Positions 20,997 through 34,802 of a stretch of 64,000 bases of DNA are shown here, piece by piece. The notes below the pieces were generated by a model. It was not told where the DNA came from. It searched no databases and worked only from the letters and a program-made list of their open reading frames with translations. The DNA lies in contig NZ_CP163520.1 of assembly GCF_041080675.1 (NCBI RefSeq), positions 3,286,001-3,350,000 of the forward strand. The letters are read 5' to 3'. Position numbers and translations under genes: made by a program. The DNA comes from Streptomyces sp. cg36 (lineage in GTDB: Bacteria; Actinomycetota; Actinomycetes; Streptomycetales; Streptomycetaceae). Within the stretch, counting starts at the first letter, position 1. Every line of letters starts with the position of its first letter.

Positions 20997-23143
20997 GCGC
21001 CGCCGCCCCCGAGGCCGGTCCATCACAAGCCGACGACGAAAAGCCGGAGCAGCCAACCGAATCCGACGAACCGGCCGACGATCAGTCCAACGCCGACGAT
21101 CAGCCCCAGGACGCCTGGTCCGCCCGTCGTGACCTGGAGGACCACACCCCCAGGAACATGCGGTACGGCGCCCGCGCCCGATTCAGCAGCGGCCGGGTAG
21201 ACGGCGACAACCACGGCGTCAGCGCGGGCCAGATCGTCGGCAACGTGATCACCCGCACCAAGACGGAGATCTACTACCAGTTCGGCGGGGTCACCCACTC
21301 CTCCGGCGAGGTGCCGCCGGCCGCGCTGGACCGCCTCGCCGCGCACTTCGTCACCGACGAATCCCGGTTCGCCGAGCTCACCGAGCGGCTGCGAGCCGAC
21401 CGTGTGCTGGTGCTCTCCGGCCCGCACTTCTCCGGACGACGCACCGCCGCCCTCATGCTGCTGCACCGCCTCGGTGCGGCACCCGTACGCGCACTGGACC
21501 GGACGACGGCGCCCAGCGCCCTCGCCCAGCACTTGGGCGCCGGTGGCCATGTGCTCTGCGACCTGATCACCGAACGCGGCCGTCCGCTGAGGGAGGCCGA
21601 CGTACTGGCGGCACGCGACCGGCTCCTGGAGAAGGACGGCCACCTCGTGATCACGGTCGGGCCCCTCGCCGCCCTCGACGACATCCAGGACACCAAATGG
21701 CGGCCGCCCACGGCCGCGACCGTGCTGGAGGCCCATTTGCGCGTGGCCACCGACCCCGAGACCGCGGAGAAGCTACTGGCACTGCCCGCCGTCACCGAGT
21801 TCCTCGGCCGCGGCCACCAGCTGCGAGAGGCCGCCACATACGCGAAGGAGCTCGTCCGTTTCATCAGCGGGGACACCGATGGCCAGGCCATCGAGCAGTT
21901 CTCTCAGGCCGCCCTGGAGCGGCAGATTCAGGAGTGGTTCGAGGAGGACGAAGCCTCGCTGCACCTGCGTGACAAGGCATTCCTGGTCGCCCTGGCCGCC
22001 TTCGACGGCGGTCCTTACGCCCTGACGGCCGAGCTCAGCGATTTACTGTTCGGCCTTCTCCAGAAGACCGAGAACTCCGGCGTTTTCCCCCGGATCCCCG
22101 TCTTCGGCACCCATATGGGCAAGCGTCTCCACCTCGCTCGTGCCACCTCCTATCAGGAGGAGGAGAACACCGAGTGGGGCTCGGTCACCCAGCTCAAGGC
22201 AGCCTTCCAAGACGATCGCGCGGCACTGATCCTGATGCGCGAAGTGTGGACCGGGCACCCCTCGGCCCGCCCGGCACTGGTCGAGTGGCTGCGGCGGCTC
22301 GCGGGCGACGGCCGTCCACTGGTCCGCACGCGGGCCGCGGCCACGGCCGCCGTCCTGGCCCGCGCCGACCTGCCGTCCGCGATGGCTCTGGTCATCGAAC
22401 CGTGGGCAACCGCGTCCGGCTTCCGGCACCGCCAGGTCACCGTCAACGCACTCGTCCTCGCGCACCTGCTCGGCCTGCCCAATGTGCCGCGCATCATCGA
22501 CTCCTGGTGCGTCAGCGACGAGTGGCGGCTGTCCTGGGTGGCGATACGGGCCCACGGGCTCATCGGGCCCGAACGCCCTCTGGAGACACTCGTCGCCCTG
22601 CGGGGCGCGGCCCGCCGCCAGCACGACCTGGACGAGCCCCAGGAACAGGTGACCGCCGTACTGGCCGAGTCCGTGGAGCTCTTGATCCTCTCCCCCGCCG
22701 CCGACCAGGTCCTGGCCGACCTCGTCCGGACGCTCCATGACGACCACGCCGTCTTCGACCTCGCCCTGCGGGGCTTCCTCGGTGCCTGCCGACGCACCGA
22801 GCCGGGTGAGCCGCATGCCGCTCCCCCCGTTCTGGACGTCTACGCGCGGGCGGTCCATGAGCGCGGCCCGACCGCCGGGCACATCGCCGAGCTGTGGCGA
22901 GCCGCGCTCAAGGACCCCGAGCACACCAAGCAGGCACTCGAAGTGCTGCGCGGCTGGGTGCTGATCGCCGAGCACTCCGCCGGCCCCGCCGAGTGGGCAC
23001 TCGCCGCACTCCTGCCCGCGCTGACGGGCTCACCAACCGAGTACCAGCGTCTCGACCATCTCCTCCGCACCATGCCGGGCGAGGACGGAGCGGCTCCGCC
23101 CCTCGTCACCCGCAGACTGCGGACCGTCCTCTCACCCCGCTGA
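20993..23143 (+). CDS. STAND/NLR-like protein with N-terminal shared motif and alpha-solenoid
   Basis: A 716-aa protein; GTG at 20993 overlaps the previous stop and follows GGGGAGAA. Residues 1-60 are acidic and disordered; 63-85 hold the motif shared with the cyclase-like protein. A P-loop-like segment GPHFSGRRT (143-151) has Arg-Arg where Walker A normally has Gly-Lys, and the expected Walker B is weak (HVLCDLI), so ATP hydrolysis may be lost. Residues ~300-360 look like a winged-helix region and ~390-700 an alpha-helical HEAT/ARM-like repeat array. The architecture (motif, NTPase-like, repeats) is that of bacterial NLR/STAND sensors. No DNA-binding or TM segment is seen. Confidence 0.75.
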   Translation: MSAAAPEAGPSQADDEKPEQPTESDEPADDQSNADDQPQDAWSARRDLEDHTPRNMRYGARARFSSGRVDGDNHGVSAGQIVGNVITRTKTEIYYQFGGVTHSSGEVPPAALDRLAAHFVTDESRFAELTERLRADRVLVLSGPHFSGRRTAALMLLHRLGAAPVRALDRTTAPSALAQHLGAGGHVLCDLITERGRPLREADVLAARDRLLEKDGHLVITVGPLAALDDIQDTKWRPPTAATVLEAHLRVATDPETAEKLLALPAVTEFLGRGHQLREAATYAKELVRFISGDTDGQAIEQFSQAALERQIQEWFEEDEASLHLRDKAFLVALAAFDGGPYALTAELSDLLFGLLQKTENSGVFPRIPVFGTHMGKRLHLARATSYQEEENTEWGSVTQLKAAFQDDRAALILMREVWTGHPSARPALVEWLRRLAGDGRPLVRTRAAATAAVLARADLPSAMALVIEPWATASGFRHRQVTVNALVLAHLLGLPNVPRIIDSWCVSDEWRLSWVAIRAHGLIGPERPLETLVALRGAARRQHDLDEPQEQVTAVLAESVELLILSPAADQVLADLVRTLHDDHAVFDLALRGFLGACRRTEPGEPHAAPPVLDVYARAVHERGPTAGHIAELWRAALKDPEHTKQALEVLRGWVLIAEHSAGPAEWALAALLPALTGSPTEYQRLDHLLRTMPGEDGAAPPLVTRRLRTVLSPR
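21179..21247 (+). repeat. Signalling-motif DNA repeat, copy in the STAND-like gene
   Basis: Codes for residues 63-85 of the STAND-like protein; counterpart of 20895-20963. Being C-terminal in the putative effector/cyclase and N-terminal in the NLR-like protein, the two copies are placed as in amyloid-signalling NLR/effector pairs. Confidence 0.85.
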
Positions 23144-23171
23144 ACCCACGCCCCTCAAGGAGACCCGAAGC

Positions 23172-24554
23172 ATGATCCGCACTACCGACTGGGAACAGCC
23201 GGCGGACCGGCACAGCGAGTTGGTCGACCCGGTGATCACGGTCCGGCAGCTGTCGCGGCTGGGGTTCTCCCGCAGACCGCTCACCCGGATCGACCACGCC
23301 CTGGTCTTCTCGACCCTGAAGGGCTCGTACGACACGTATCTCCCGCCCGTACGGCCGTCCCGCGCCGAGGCCGCCGGCAAGCGGTACACCTCGGTGTACG
23401 AAGTCGACATGGGTGTCCACCCCGTACGGGCCGACTTCACACTGCCGAGCGACAACGACGCATTCGAGTTCGGCGTGGTCCTGGACCTGTCTTGGCAGGT
23501 GGCCGACCCGGGACAGTTCGTGGCGAGCGGCCACCGGGACGTGCCCCGACTGCTCCTGGGCGAACTGGAGGAGGCGGCGCGCCCAGTGGCCCGCCGTTTC
23601 GCGATAGCTGACAGCGCCGCCGCCGAGCAGACGATCCTGGCGGCGGTGGCAGCGTCGGGCGACCTCGGCACGGCTGCCGGCCTCACCGTCTCCTGGACCC
23701 TTCGACTCCGTAGAGACCAGGAGAACATCGACCACCAGTTGCGCCTGCAGGCCATCGACCACGATGCCGTCGAGCAGATCCTCACGCAGCGGCGCGGCAT
23801 GGAGTTCGACATCGAGCTGGACCGACGCCAGCGACAACAAGACGCACTGACCGTGGCTCGCCAGCGCGAGTACGGCCACCAGGAACAGGATCTCGTGCTC
23901 CAGAAGCAGCGGTGGCAGCACGAGCGGGCGGTTCTGGAGACCCAGCAGGAGGTGGAGCTGCAGCGGCTCAGGGCCGAGAAGATCACCTTCTACCAGGAAC
24001 AACTCGAACAGGGTGGAATCCGCGCCTGGGCCCTGCACCTCGCCGAGCATCCCGATGACGCGGTGCTCGCCATCAACAGCATGCGTGAGGACCAGCTGAG
24101 ACTGCTGGAGACGCAGAAGGACCTGGTCGGCCAGGTGCTCAGCAGCGGCACCGCGGAAAGCTACGAACTCGAGGGCCCCAAGCAGCTCGCCTTCAAGCGG
24201 TTCAGCGAGATCCTCAACCAGCGACTCCTCGGACATGCCGAACCGGGCTGGGGGGAGGCGGCTCCCGCCTCCGCGCCCCATCCGATCCAGCTGGCGGCAC
24301 CGGCACCCCAGGACGCCTCGCCGACCGCTTCCCAGCCTCCGGCAACGGTGCGTCCCCCTGTCCCCCCGATGCCCGCCGCGCCCCCGGCCCGGCCGATCGA
24401 GCACACCACCTTCGAGGGCTGGCAGCCACCGCCGGGATATGGAAGCAGCCCGCGGATGCCGGCAGCGGACCGTCCCGCCGCCGAGTCCCACCCAGCCGGG
24501 GAAGCGCCTGACACGGCCGACGGGGAGACACAGACGGGGGACGATGCCCCGTGA
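23172..24554 (+). CDS. SPFH-like coiled-coil protein
   Basis: A 460-aa protein starting after AAGGAGA, 28 bp after the STAND-like gene. Residues ~50-190 resemble an SPFH/band-7-type beta-alpha domain (WQVADPGQFVASGHRDVPRL; then AGLTVSWTLRLRRDQE). Residues ~195-280 are strongly charged heptad-like coiled coil (Gln/Arg/Glu-rich). Residues ~355-460 are a Pro/Ala-rich disordered tail. No clear N-terminal membrane anchor is seen, so membrane attachment may come through a partner. It could be an oligomeric scaffold for the membrane proteins encoded next. The domain assignment is from pattern only. Confidence 0.6.
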   Translation: MIRTTDWEQPADRHSELVDPVITVRQLSRLGFSRRPLTRIDHALVFSTLKGSYDTYLPPVRPSRAEAAGKRYTSVYEVDMGVHPVRADFTLPSDNDAFEFGVVLDLSWQVADPGQFVASGHRDVPRLLLGELEEAARPVARRFAIADSAAAEQTILAAVAASGDLGTAAGLTVSWTLRLRRDQENIDHQLRLQAIDHDAVEQILTQRRGMEFDIELDRRQRQQDALTVARQREYGHQEQDLVLQKQRWQHERAVLETQQEVELQRLRAEKITFYQEQLEQGGIRAWALHLAEHPDDAVLAINSMREDQLRLLETQKDLVGQVLSSGTAESYELEGPKQLAFKRFSEILNQRLLGHAEPGWGEAAPASAPHPIQLAAPAPQDASPTASQPPATVRPPVPPMPAAPPARPIEHTTFEGWQPPPGYGSSPRMPAADRPAAESHPAGEAPDTADGETQTGDDAP

Positions 24555-25072
24555 CCCGGTCCGCTCCCCGGCAGCCGACCGCCCCGGGCACCGACGTCGG
24601 TGTGCGCCTGCTGTCCGACGTACGCGCGGAGATCGCCCGCGCTGACAGCAAGGCATCCGTACTGGTCGCTGCCCTCGGCATCACGGCGGGTGTGGTCAGC
24701 GGACTCCTGGCCGGATGCGGCTGGAGCCCCGACTCGCTCTCCCGGCTCGGTGCGGTCACCTGGTGGGGCGGCACCACCCTCCTCGCCCTCGCGCTGTTGG
24801 CACTCCTCATGGCGGTGGTGCCGCGCTTCGGAGCGAACGGCTGGACACCCGGGATGCCCCTCTCGTACTTCGGCGACATCCGGCAGGCCGCGCGACAGGG
24901 GCGACTGACACAGGCACTCGCCGACACCGAACACGCCCCGGCCGCCTCGCTCCTGGCCGCCCTCGCCGAGACCAGCCGGATCGCCGCCCGCAAGCACCAG
25001 TGGATACGCGGCGGGCTCCTCGCCTTCTGTGCCGGGGCGGTCCTGCTGCCGCTCTCCCGGCTCGTCGGCTGA
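24551..25072 (+). CDS. Small membrane protein resembling Pycsar TM effectors (PycTM/DUF5706-like)
   Basis: A 173-aa protein starting with GTG inside the previous stop (GTGA). An N-terminal helix with the AEIARADSKASVLVAALG signature (residues ~26-43) runs into two closely spaced TM segments (~35-55 and ~68-90); then a cytosolic helical region and a third hydrophobic stretch (~152-168). The D-x-KA motif before TM1 and the overall plan match the PycTM effector family (Pfam PF18967), which disrupts membranes on binding cCMP/cUMP. Adjacent to a cyclase-like gene, this fits a Pycsar-like effector. In Streptomyces relatives are often labelled plasmid-transfer membrane proteins. Confidence 0.7.
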   Translation: MTRSAPRQPTAPGTDVGVRLLSDVRAEIARADSKASVLVAALGITAGVVSGLLAGCGWSPDSLSRLGAVTWWGGTTLLALALLALLMAVVPRFGANGWTPGMPLSYFGDIRQAARQGRLTQALADTEHAPAASLLAALAETSRIAARKHQWIRGGLLAFCAGAVLLPLSRLVG

Positions 25073-25095
25073 TGCCCGCCCAGCGAAGGATCGCC

Positions 25096-26151
25096 ATGGC
25101 CACACCACCCGAGCCGCCTTACCCGGGCACCGGGCCGACCCCGCCCGGGCAACCGGGACCCGGCCCTGCCCAACCGCTGCCCGCCCCGGACGACTTGGAC
25201 TACCAGCACGCACCCGGCAGCCGCGTCCACCTCAGGGCACACCAGCGCGGCACGGACGCCGCCGCGCTGGGAAGGCTCGCCCTGCACGTCCCCGGATTCC
25301 TGATCAGCCTGTTGTCGGTTCTGCTCGTCACCTGGCTGCTCGACGAAAGCGTGGGACTCCCCTACTGGATCCTGGCCCTGCTATGGGTCCTGTCCGGCGC
25401 CCTCGTCTTCCACCGGCCCACCGAGGACTTCTTCGCCCGCCACCTCCTGGGCCTGCGGCGCCCGATGCCGTGGGAGACGGCCCGGCTCGCGCCGGTGTGG
25501 CGGGAAGTCACGGCCAGAGCCGGTGTGGACGGGAGTCGGTACGAGCTGTGGATCGAGAACAGCCAGGACCTCAACGCCTACGCGGCGGCCGGCCATATCG
25601 TCGGCGTCACCCGCTACGCGCTGGAGCAGCTGCCGAGTGCCCAGCTCGCCGCCGTACTCGCCCATGAACTCGGCCACCACACCGGCGGACACGCCTGGTC
25701 TTCGCTGCTCGGCTACTGGTACGCGCTGCCCGGCCGGATCGCCTGGCGGACGGTCCGTGAGGTCGTCCTCTTCGTCATCACCTTCGCCAGCCGCCTGTCC
25801 TGGCTCGCCACGACCGTCCTGCTTGCGGTGATCGGCACCGTCGCCGTGGCCACGGTGGCCGAGCTCTATGGGACGCCCCTGCTGCTACCCACCCTTCCGT
25901 ACCTCATGGCCGCCGTCGGCCGCCGCTCCGAACTGCGGGCTGACGAATACGCCGCTGTGCACGGCTTCGGACCGAAGCTCGCGGAAGTACTCCAGATGCT
26001 GCACAGCGCGGACCAGCAGACGCTCCTCTCGGCGACTCCCCTGGGGTCCCCGAAGACGCGGACCGGTCCGTTGTCCAGACTGCTGTCCGACCATCCGGAC
26101 TACCCGACCCGGCTGCTCCGCCTCCAGCCCTACCTGCGGCCGGGCCGGTGA
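25096..26151 (+). CDS. Membrane M48-family zinc metallopeptidase
   Basis: A 351-aa protein. ATG at 25096 has GAAGGA five bases upstream; ATG at 25072 (TGATG overlap with the previous stop) would add eight residues. Residues 1-40 are Pro/Gly-rich, then TM segments at ~62-103 and ~222-272 flank the catalytic domain. Zinc motif HELGHH at 190-195 and the downstream third-ligand region SELRADEYA (Glu279) are intact, so it should be active. It is an HtpX/Ste24-like integral membrane protease and the last gene of the five-gene operon; the role in the cluster is unknown (possibly activating or degrading a partner). Confidence 0.85.
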   Translation: MATPPEPPYPGTGPTPPGQPGPGPAQPLPAPDDLDYQHAPGSRVHLRAHQRGTDAAALGRLALHVPGFLISLLSVLLVTWLLDESVGLPYWILALLWVLSGALVFHRPTEDFFARHLLGLRRPMPWETARLAPVWREVTARAGVDGSRYELWIENSQDLNAYAAAGHIVGVTRYALEQLPSAQLAAVLAHELGHHTGGHAWSSLLGYWYALPGRIAWRTVREVVLFVITFASRLSWLATTVLLAVIGTVAVATVAELYGTPLLLPTLPYLMAAVGRRSELRADEYAAVHGFGPKLAEVLQMLHSADQQTLLSATPLGSPKTRTGPLSRLLSDHPDYPTRLLRLQPYLRPGR

Positions 26152-26166
26152 TCTGCGCGGGACACG

Positions 26167-26211
26167 CCGAAGGGCGCACACCCCGTGTGAAACGGAGTGT
26201 GCGCCCTTCGG
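26167..26211. terminator. Bidirectional terminator between the M48 operon and rpoC
   Basis: Perfect 15-bp stem (CCGAAGGGCGCACAC and its complement at 26197-26211) with a 15-base loop, between convergent genes. It ends both the five-gene operon and the rpoBC transcript. Confidence 0.85.
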
Positions 26212-26224
26212 TCAGACGTACGCC

Positions 26225-30124
<3,900 letters not shown>

Positions 30125-30219
30125 TTGTCGTCAATCCCTCTTTCGGGGTCGATTCTTCAAGATGGTCTGAGGGGGGTCCGGGGACGGCGGGGGCTCTCAG
30201 GGAGCCCCCGCCAGACCCG

Positions 30220-33200
30220 TCAGACCTCTTCGACGCTGCTCGGCTCGCGCCGGGACAGGTCGATACCGAGCTCCTCCGCAGCGCGGAAGACGTCCTCGTC
30301 CGTGTCGCGCATCTCGATGGACATGCCGTCCGAGGACAGCACCTCCACGTTGAGGCAGAGCGACTGCATTTCCTTGATGAGCACCTTGAAGGACTCGGGA
30401 ATGCCGGGCTCGGGGATGTTCTCGCCCTTGACGATCGCCTCGTAGACCTTGACACGGCCGGTGACGTCGTCGGACTTGATGGTCAGCAGCTCCTGGAGGG
30501 CGTACGCGGCGCCGTATGCCTCCAGCGCCCACACCTCCATCTCACCGAAGCGCTGGCCACCGAACTGGGCCTTACCACCCAGCGGCTGCTGGGTGATCAT
30601 CGAGTACGGACCGGTCGAGCGGGCGTGCAGCTTGTCGTCGACCAGGTGGTGCAGCTTCAGGATGTACATGTACCCGACCGAGATCGGGTCCGGGAACGGC
30701 TCGCCGGAGCGGCCGTCGAACAGCTGGGCCTTGCCCGAGGGCTGGACCAGCCGGTCGCCGTCGCGGTTGGGGATCGTGGCTCCGAAGAGACCGGCGATCT
30801 CGTCCTCGCGGGCACCGTCGAAGACCGGGGTCGCGACGTTGGTGCCGGGGGCGACCTGGTCGGCGCCGATGACCTGGAGGCGCTGGGCCCAGTCGTCGGC
30901 GAGGCCGGAGACGTCCCAGCCGCGGCTGGCGAGCCAGCCGAGGTGGATCTCCAGCACCTGTCCCGGGTTCATTCGGGACGGGACACCCAGGGGGTTCAGG
31001 ATGATGTCGACCGGGGTGCCGTCCTCCAGGAACGGCATGTCCTCGATCGGCAGGATCTTGGAGATGACACCCTTGTTGCCGTGACGGCCGGCGAGCTTGT
31101 CACCGTCGGTGATCTTGCGCTTCTGCGCCACGTACACGCGCACCAGCTGGTTCACACCGGGGGGAAGCTCGTCGCCCTCCTCGCGGTCGAAGACGCGGAC
31201 GCCGATGACCTTGCCGGTCTCGCCGTGCGGCACCTTCAGCGAGGTGTCACGGACCTCACGGGCCTTCTCACCGAAGATCGCGCGCAGCAGGCGCTCCTCC
31301 GGCGTCAGCTCGGTCTCGCCCTTGGGCGTGACCTTGCCGACGAGGATGTCGCCGGCGACGACCTCGGCACCGATACGGATGATGCCGCGCTCGTCGAGGT
31401 CGGCGAGGACCTCCTCGGAGACGTTCGGGATGTCCCGGGTGATCTCCTCGGGGCCGAGCTTGGTGTCACGGGCGTCGACCTCGTGCTCCTCGATGTGGAT
31501 CGAGGAGAGGACGTCGTCCTGCACGAGGCGCTGCGACAGGATGATCGCGTCCTCGTAGTTGTGACCCTCCCACGGCATGAACGCCACGAGCAGGTTCTTG
31601 CCCAGCGCCATCTCGCCGTTCTCGGTGGCCGGACCGTCGGCGAGGACCTGGCCCGCGATGATCCGCGCGCCCTCGTCGACGACGACCTTCTGGTTGACCG
31701 AGGTGCCCTGGTTCGAGCGGGAGAACTTGTGCAGGCGGTACGTGGTGTACGTGCCGTCGTCGTTGGCGATGGTGATGTAGTCCGCGGAGACCTCCTGGAC
31801 CACACCGTCCTTCTCGGCCTTGAGCACGTCGCCGGCGTCGGTGGCGCAGCGGTACTCCATGCCGGTGCCGACGAGCGGCGCCTCGGACTTAATCAGCGGC
31901 ACGGCCTGACGCATCATGTTCGCGCCCATGAGGGCACGGTTGGCGTCGTCGTGCTCGAGGAAGGGGATCATCGCGGTCGCGACCGACACCATCTGGCGCG
32001 GCGAGACGTCGATGTAGTCCACCTCGGCCGGCGGCACGTAGTCGACCTCGCCGCCACGGCGGCGGACCAGGACGCGGGCCTCGGTGAGCTGGAGCTCGTC
32101 GTTGAGCGCGGCGTTGGCCTGCGCGATGACGAAGCGGTCCTCCTCGTCGGCCGTGATGTAGTCGACCTCGTCGGTGACCTGGCCCTCGACGACCTTGCGG
32201 TACGGCGTCTCGATGAAGCCGAACGCGTTGACGCGGCCGTAGGAGGCGAGCGAACCGATCAGACCGATGTTCGGGCCTTCGGGCGTCTCGATCGGGCACA
32301 TGCGGCCGTAGTGGGACGGGTGCACGTCACGGACCTCGAAGCCGGCCCGCTCACGGGAGAGACCACCCGGGCCAAGCGCCGACAGACGGCGCTTGTGGGT
32401 GAGACCCGACAGCGGGTTGTTCTGGTCCATGAACTGCGACAGCTGCGAGGTGCCGAAGAACTCCTTGATCGACGCCACGACCGGGCGGATGTTGATCAGG
32501 GTCTGCGGGGTGATCGCCTCGACGTCCTGGGTCGTCATGCGCTCGCGCACGACGCGCTCCATACGAGCCAGACCCGTACGGACCTGGTTCTGGATGAGCT
32601 CGCCGACGTTGCGCAGACGACGGTTGCCGAAGTGGTCGATGTCGTCGGTCTCGACGACGATGTTCCGGCCCGACTCGCCGACCGTCTCGGTCTCGCCCGC
32701 GTGCAGCTTGACCAGGTACTTGATCGTCGCGATGACGTCGTCCGTGGTGAGCACGCCGGCGTCCAGCGGCTCGTCCGCGCCGAGCTTCTTGTTCACCTTG
32801 TAGCGGCCGACCTTCGCGAGGTCGTAGCGCTTCGGGTTGAAGTAGAGGTTCTCGAGCAGCGTCTGAGCGGCCTCACGGGTCGGCGGCTCGCCCGGACGCA
32901 GCTTGCGGTAGATGTCGAGCAGCGCGTCGTCCTGGCCCTGGGTGTGGTCCTTCTCCAGGGTGGCGCGCATCGACTCGTACTCGCCGAACTCCTCCAGGAT
33001 CTGCTCGGTGGTCCAGCCGAGAGCCTTCAGGAGGACGGTGACGGACTGCTTGCGCTTGCGGTCGATGCGGACACCGACCATGTCGCGCTTGTCGATCTCC
33101 ATCTCCAGCCAGGCACCCCGGGACGGGATGATCTTGGCCGTGAAGATGTCCTTGTCGGACGTCTTGTCGATGTTGGAGTCGAAGTAGACACCCGGCGAGC

Positions 33201-33705
33201 GGACGAGCTGCGACACCACGACACGCTCGGTGCCGTTGATGACGAAGGTGCCCTTGTTGGTCATGAGCGGGAAGTCGCCCATGAAGACCGTCTGGGACTT
33301 GATCTCGCCGGTCTCGTTGTTGGTGAACTCGGCGGTGACGAAGAGCGGGGCCGCGAACGTGAAGTCGCGCTCCTTGCACTCGTCGATCGAGTTCTTCGGG
33401 GGCTCGAAACGGTGGTCGCGGAAGGTCAGCGACATCGACCCGCTGAAGTCCTCGATCGGGGAGATCTCCTCGAAGATCTCCTCCAGACCGGACTTGGTGG
33501 GGACGTCCTGTCCGTTCTCGAGAGCGGCCTCGACGCGAGCCTTCCAAGCGGCATTGCCGAGCAGCCAGTCAAAGCTCTCGGTTTGCAGCGCAAGGAGGTT
33601 CGGAACCTCGAGGGGCTCCTTGATCTTTGCAAAGGAGATGCGCAGCGGGGCGGTGCTGGCGCCGTTGTTCGTATTGGCGGTCGAGGCGTTGCGCGAGGCG
33701 GCCAA
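30220..33705 (-). CDS. rpoB: RNA polymerase beta subunit
   Basis: A 1161-aa beta subunit. The TTG at 33705 has GGAAGGA seven bases upstream and gives the usual streptomycete N-terminus ([14 protein letters not shown]); an in-frame GTG at 33735 would place that site inside the gene. The rifampicin region ([28 protein letters not shown]) is wild type at the positions equivalent to E. coli His526 and Ser531. It follows rplL with an attenuator between. Confidence 0.98.
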   Translation of the reverse strand: MAASRNASTANTNNGASTAPLRISFAKIKEPLEVPNLLALQTESFDWLLGNAAWKARVEAALENGQDVPTKSGLEEIFEEISPIEDFSGSMSLTFRDHRFEPPKNSIDECKERDFTFAAPLFVTAEFTNNETGEIKSQTVFMGDFPLMTNKGTFVINGTERVVVSQLVRSPGVYFDSNIDKTSDKDIFTAKIIPSRGAWLEMEIDKRDMVGVRIDRKRKQSVTVLLKALGWTTEQILEEFGEYESMRATLEKDHTQGQDDALLDIYRKLRPGEPPTREAAQTLLENLYFNPKRYDLAKVGRYKVNKKLGADEPLDAGVLTTDDVIATIKYLVKLHAGETETVGESGRNIVVETDDIDHFGNRRLRNVGELIQNQVRTGLARMERVVRERMTTQDVEAITPQTLINIRPVVASIKEFFGTSQLSQFMDQNNPLSGLTHKRRLSALGPGGLSRERAGFEVRDVHPSHYGRMCPIETPEGPNIGLIGSLASYGRVNAFGFIETPYRKVVEGQVTDEVDYITADEEDRFVIAQANAALNDELQLTEARVLVRRRGGEVDYVPPAEVDYIDVSPRQMVSVATAMIPFLEHDDANRALMGANMMRQAVPLIKSEAPLVGTGMEYRCATDAGDVLKAEKDGVVQEVSADYITIANDDGTYTTYRLHKFSRSNQGTSVNQKVVVDEGARIIAGQVLADGPATENGEMALGKNLLVAFMPWEGHNYEDAIILSQRLVQDDVLSSIHIEEHEVDARDTKLGPEEITRDIPNVSEEVLADLDERGIIRIGAEVVAGDILVGKVTPKGETELTPEERLLRAIFGEKAREVRDTSLKVPHGETGKVIGVRVFDREEGDELPPGVNQLVRVYVAQKRKITDGDKLAGRHGNKGVISKILPIEDMPFLEDGTPVDIILNPLGVPSRMNPGQVLEIHLGWLASRGWDVSGLADDWAQRLQVIGADQVAPGTNVATPVFDGAREDEIAGLFGATIPNRDGDRLVQPSGKAQLFDGRSGEPFPDPISVGYMYILKLHHLVDDKLHARSTGPYSMITQQPLGGKAQFGGQRFGEMEVWALEAYGAAYALQELLTIKSDDVTGRVKVYEAIVKGENIPEPGIPESFKVLIKEMQSLCLNVEVLSSDGMSIEMRDTDEDVFRAAEELGIDLSRREPSSVEEV

Positions 33706-34206
33706 GAGGGGGTCCTTCCGAGGGCTCGGACTCACTACGCGCGTACCGGTCCCACGTGGGCACAGAGAAAGACGTTTCCCGATTCAGCCGGAGAAGGCCA
33801 GGTCAGGGCAGTTCCATCCGAGGTGCTCAAGCGAGGGCATGCCCCTGGTGACGGGCAGGGGGCAGCTAACAGGCAGCGCAAAGGGACAGTGTAGCCACTC
33901 GGCCCACTGATGTCCAGGGCGGATTTTTCGCGACCCTCATTGTTCTTCTCAGTACCTCGGCAAGCCACGCGCCGTGACGGCGCACATCGATACTGCCCTC
34001 TTCGCCGTCGATCCATGCCTCGGATCCGGATCGTTGTGACGACGCGTCCTGAGAATTGCGCGCTGCGTGCGGTTCGTCAAGACCCCTCAGCTCCGCAGAG
34101 ATCGCCCCGTTACTGCGACGAGGCGTGCACGGGGCGTACAGCGATGATCACCATACTCCCTGTCCGCCCCCGCGCAACGCAGGCGTCACGGCGATGCCCG
34201 GGTACG
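33706..34206 (-). other. rpoB upstream region
   Basis: About 500 bp between the rplL attenuator and rpoB. No gene is supported. In Streptomyces this space carries a leader and possibly an additional rpoB promoter; it is less GC-rich than its surroundings around 33880-34180. No specific promoter is assigned. Confidence 0.5.
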
Positions 34207-34244
34207 CCGAAGGGCGACCACCCAGATGGATGATCGCCCTTTGG
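34207..34244 (-). terminator. Attenuator between rplL and rpoB
   Basis: Inverted repeat with 11-base arms (CCGAAGGGCGA and TCGCCCTTTGG, one mismatch) about 60 bp after the rplL stop. A partial terminator here would set the ratio of L7/L12 to RNA polymerase, as known for rplJL-rpoBC operons. Confidence 0.7.
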
Positions 34245-34305
34245 TGTGTGCGCGTTACACGCCCCGGGGGGACGTCACGCGCGAAGAGTCAGAAGACTCG
34301 TGAGG

Positions 34306-34692
34306 TCACTTGACCTCGACGGCCGCACCGGCAGCCTTGAGGGACTCGGCGGCCTTGTCAGCGGCCTCCTTGTTGACCTTCTCCAGGACCGGCTTCGGGG
34401 TGCCGTCGACGAGGTCCTTGGCCTCCTTCAGACCCAGCGAGGTCAGCTCACGCACGACCTTGATGACCTGGATCTTCTTGTCGCCGGCGCCGGTGAGGAT
34501 GACGTCGAACTCGTCCTTCTCCTCGACGGCCTCGGCGGCGCCACCAGCGGCACCACCGGCGGCGGCAACGGCGACCGGGGCGGCGGCGGTGACGTCGAAC
34601 TTCTCCTCGAACGCCTTGACGAACTCGGCGAGCTCGATGAGGGTCATGCCCTCGAACTGCTCGAGCAGGTCGTCCTGAGACAGCTTCGCCAT
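34306..34692 (-). CDS. rplL: 50S ribosomal protein L7/L12
   Basis: A 128-aa L7/L12. Start [20 protein letters not shown]; six upstream residues in the longer frame are rejected. An N-terminal dimerisation helix, an Ala/Gly-rich hinge (~residues 37-53) and the C-terminal factor-binding domain ([20 protein letters not shown]) are visible. It forms the stalk that recruits translation factors. Confidence 0.98.
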   Translation of the reverse strand: MAKLSQDDLLEQFEGMTLIELAEFVKAFEEKFDVTAAAPVAVAAAGGAAGGAAEAVEEKDEFDVILTGAGDKKIQVIKVVRELTSLGLKEAKDLVDGTPKPVLEKVNKEAADKAAESLKAAGAAVEVK

Positions 34693-34802
34693 GATGGGCG
34701 ATCCTTCCACTAATTCGGCAGGTGCCGGATGTATAGAGAGGCGGGCGTAACGGCCCGCTACAACCCGCGCACTAGGCGGCGCGGATCAATGCGCGAGCCG
34801 AA

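Noticed and set aside
30625..33894. 1089-aa plus-strand frame opposite rpoB
   Set aside because: Antisense shadow of rpoB.
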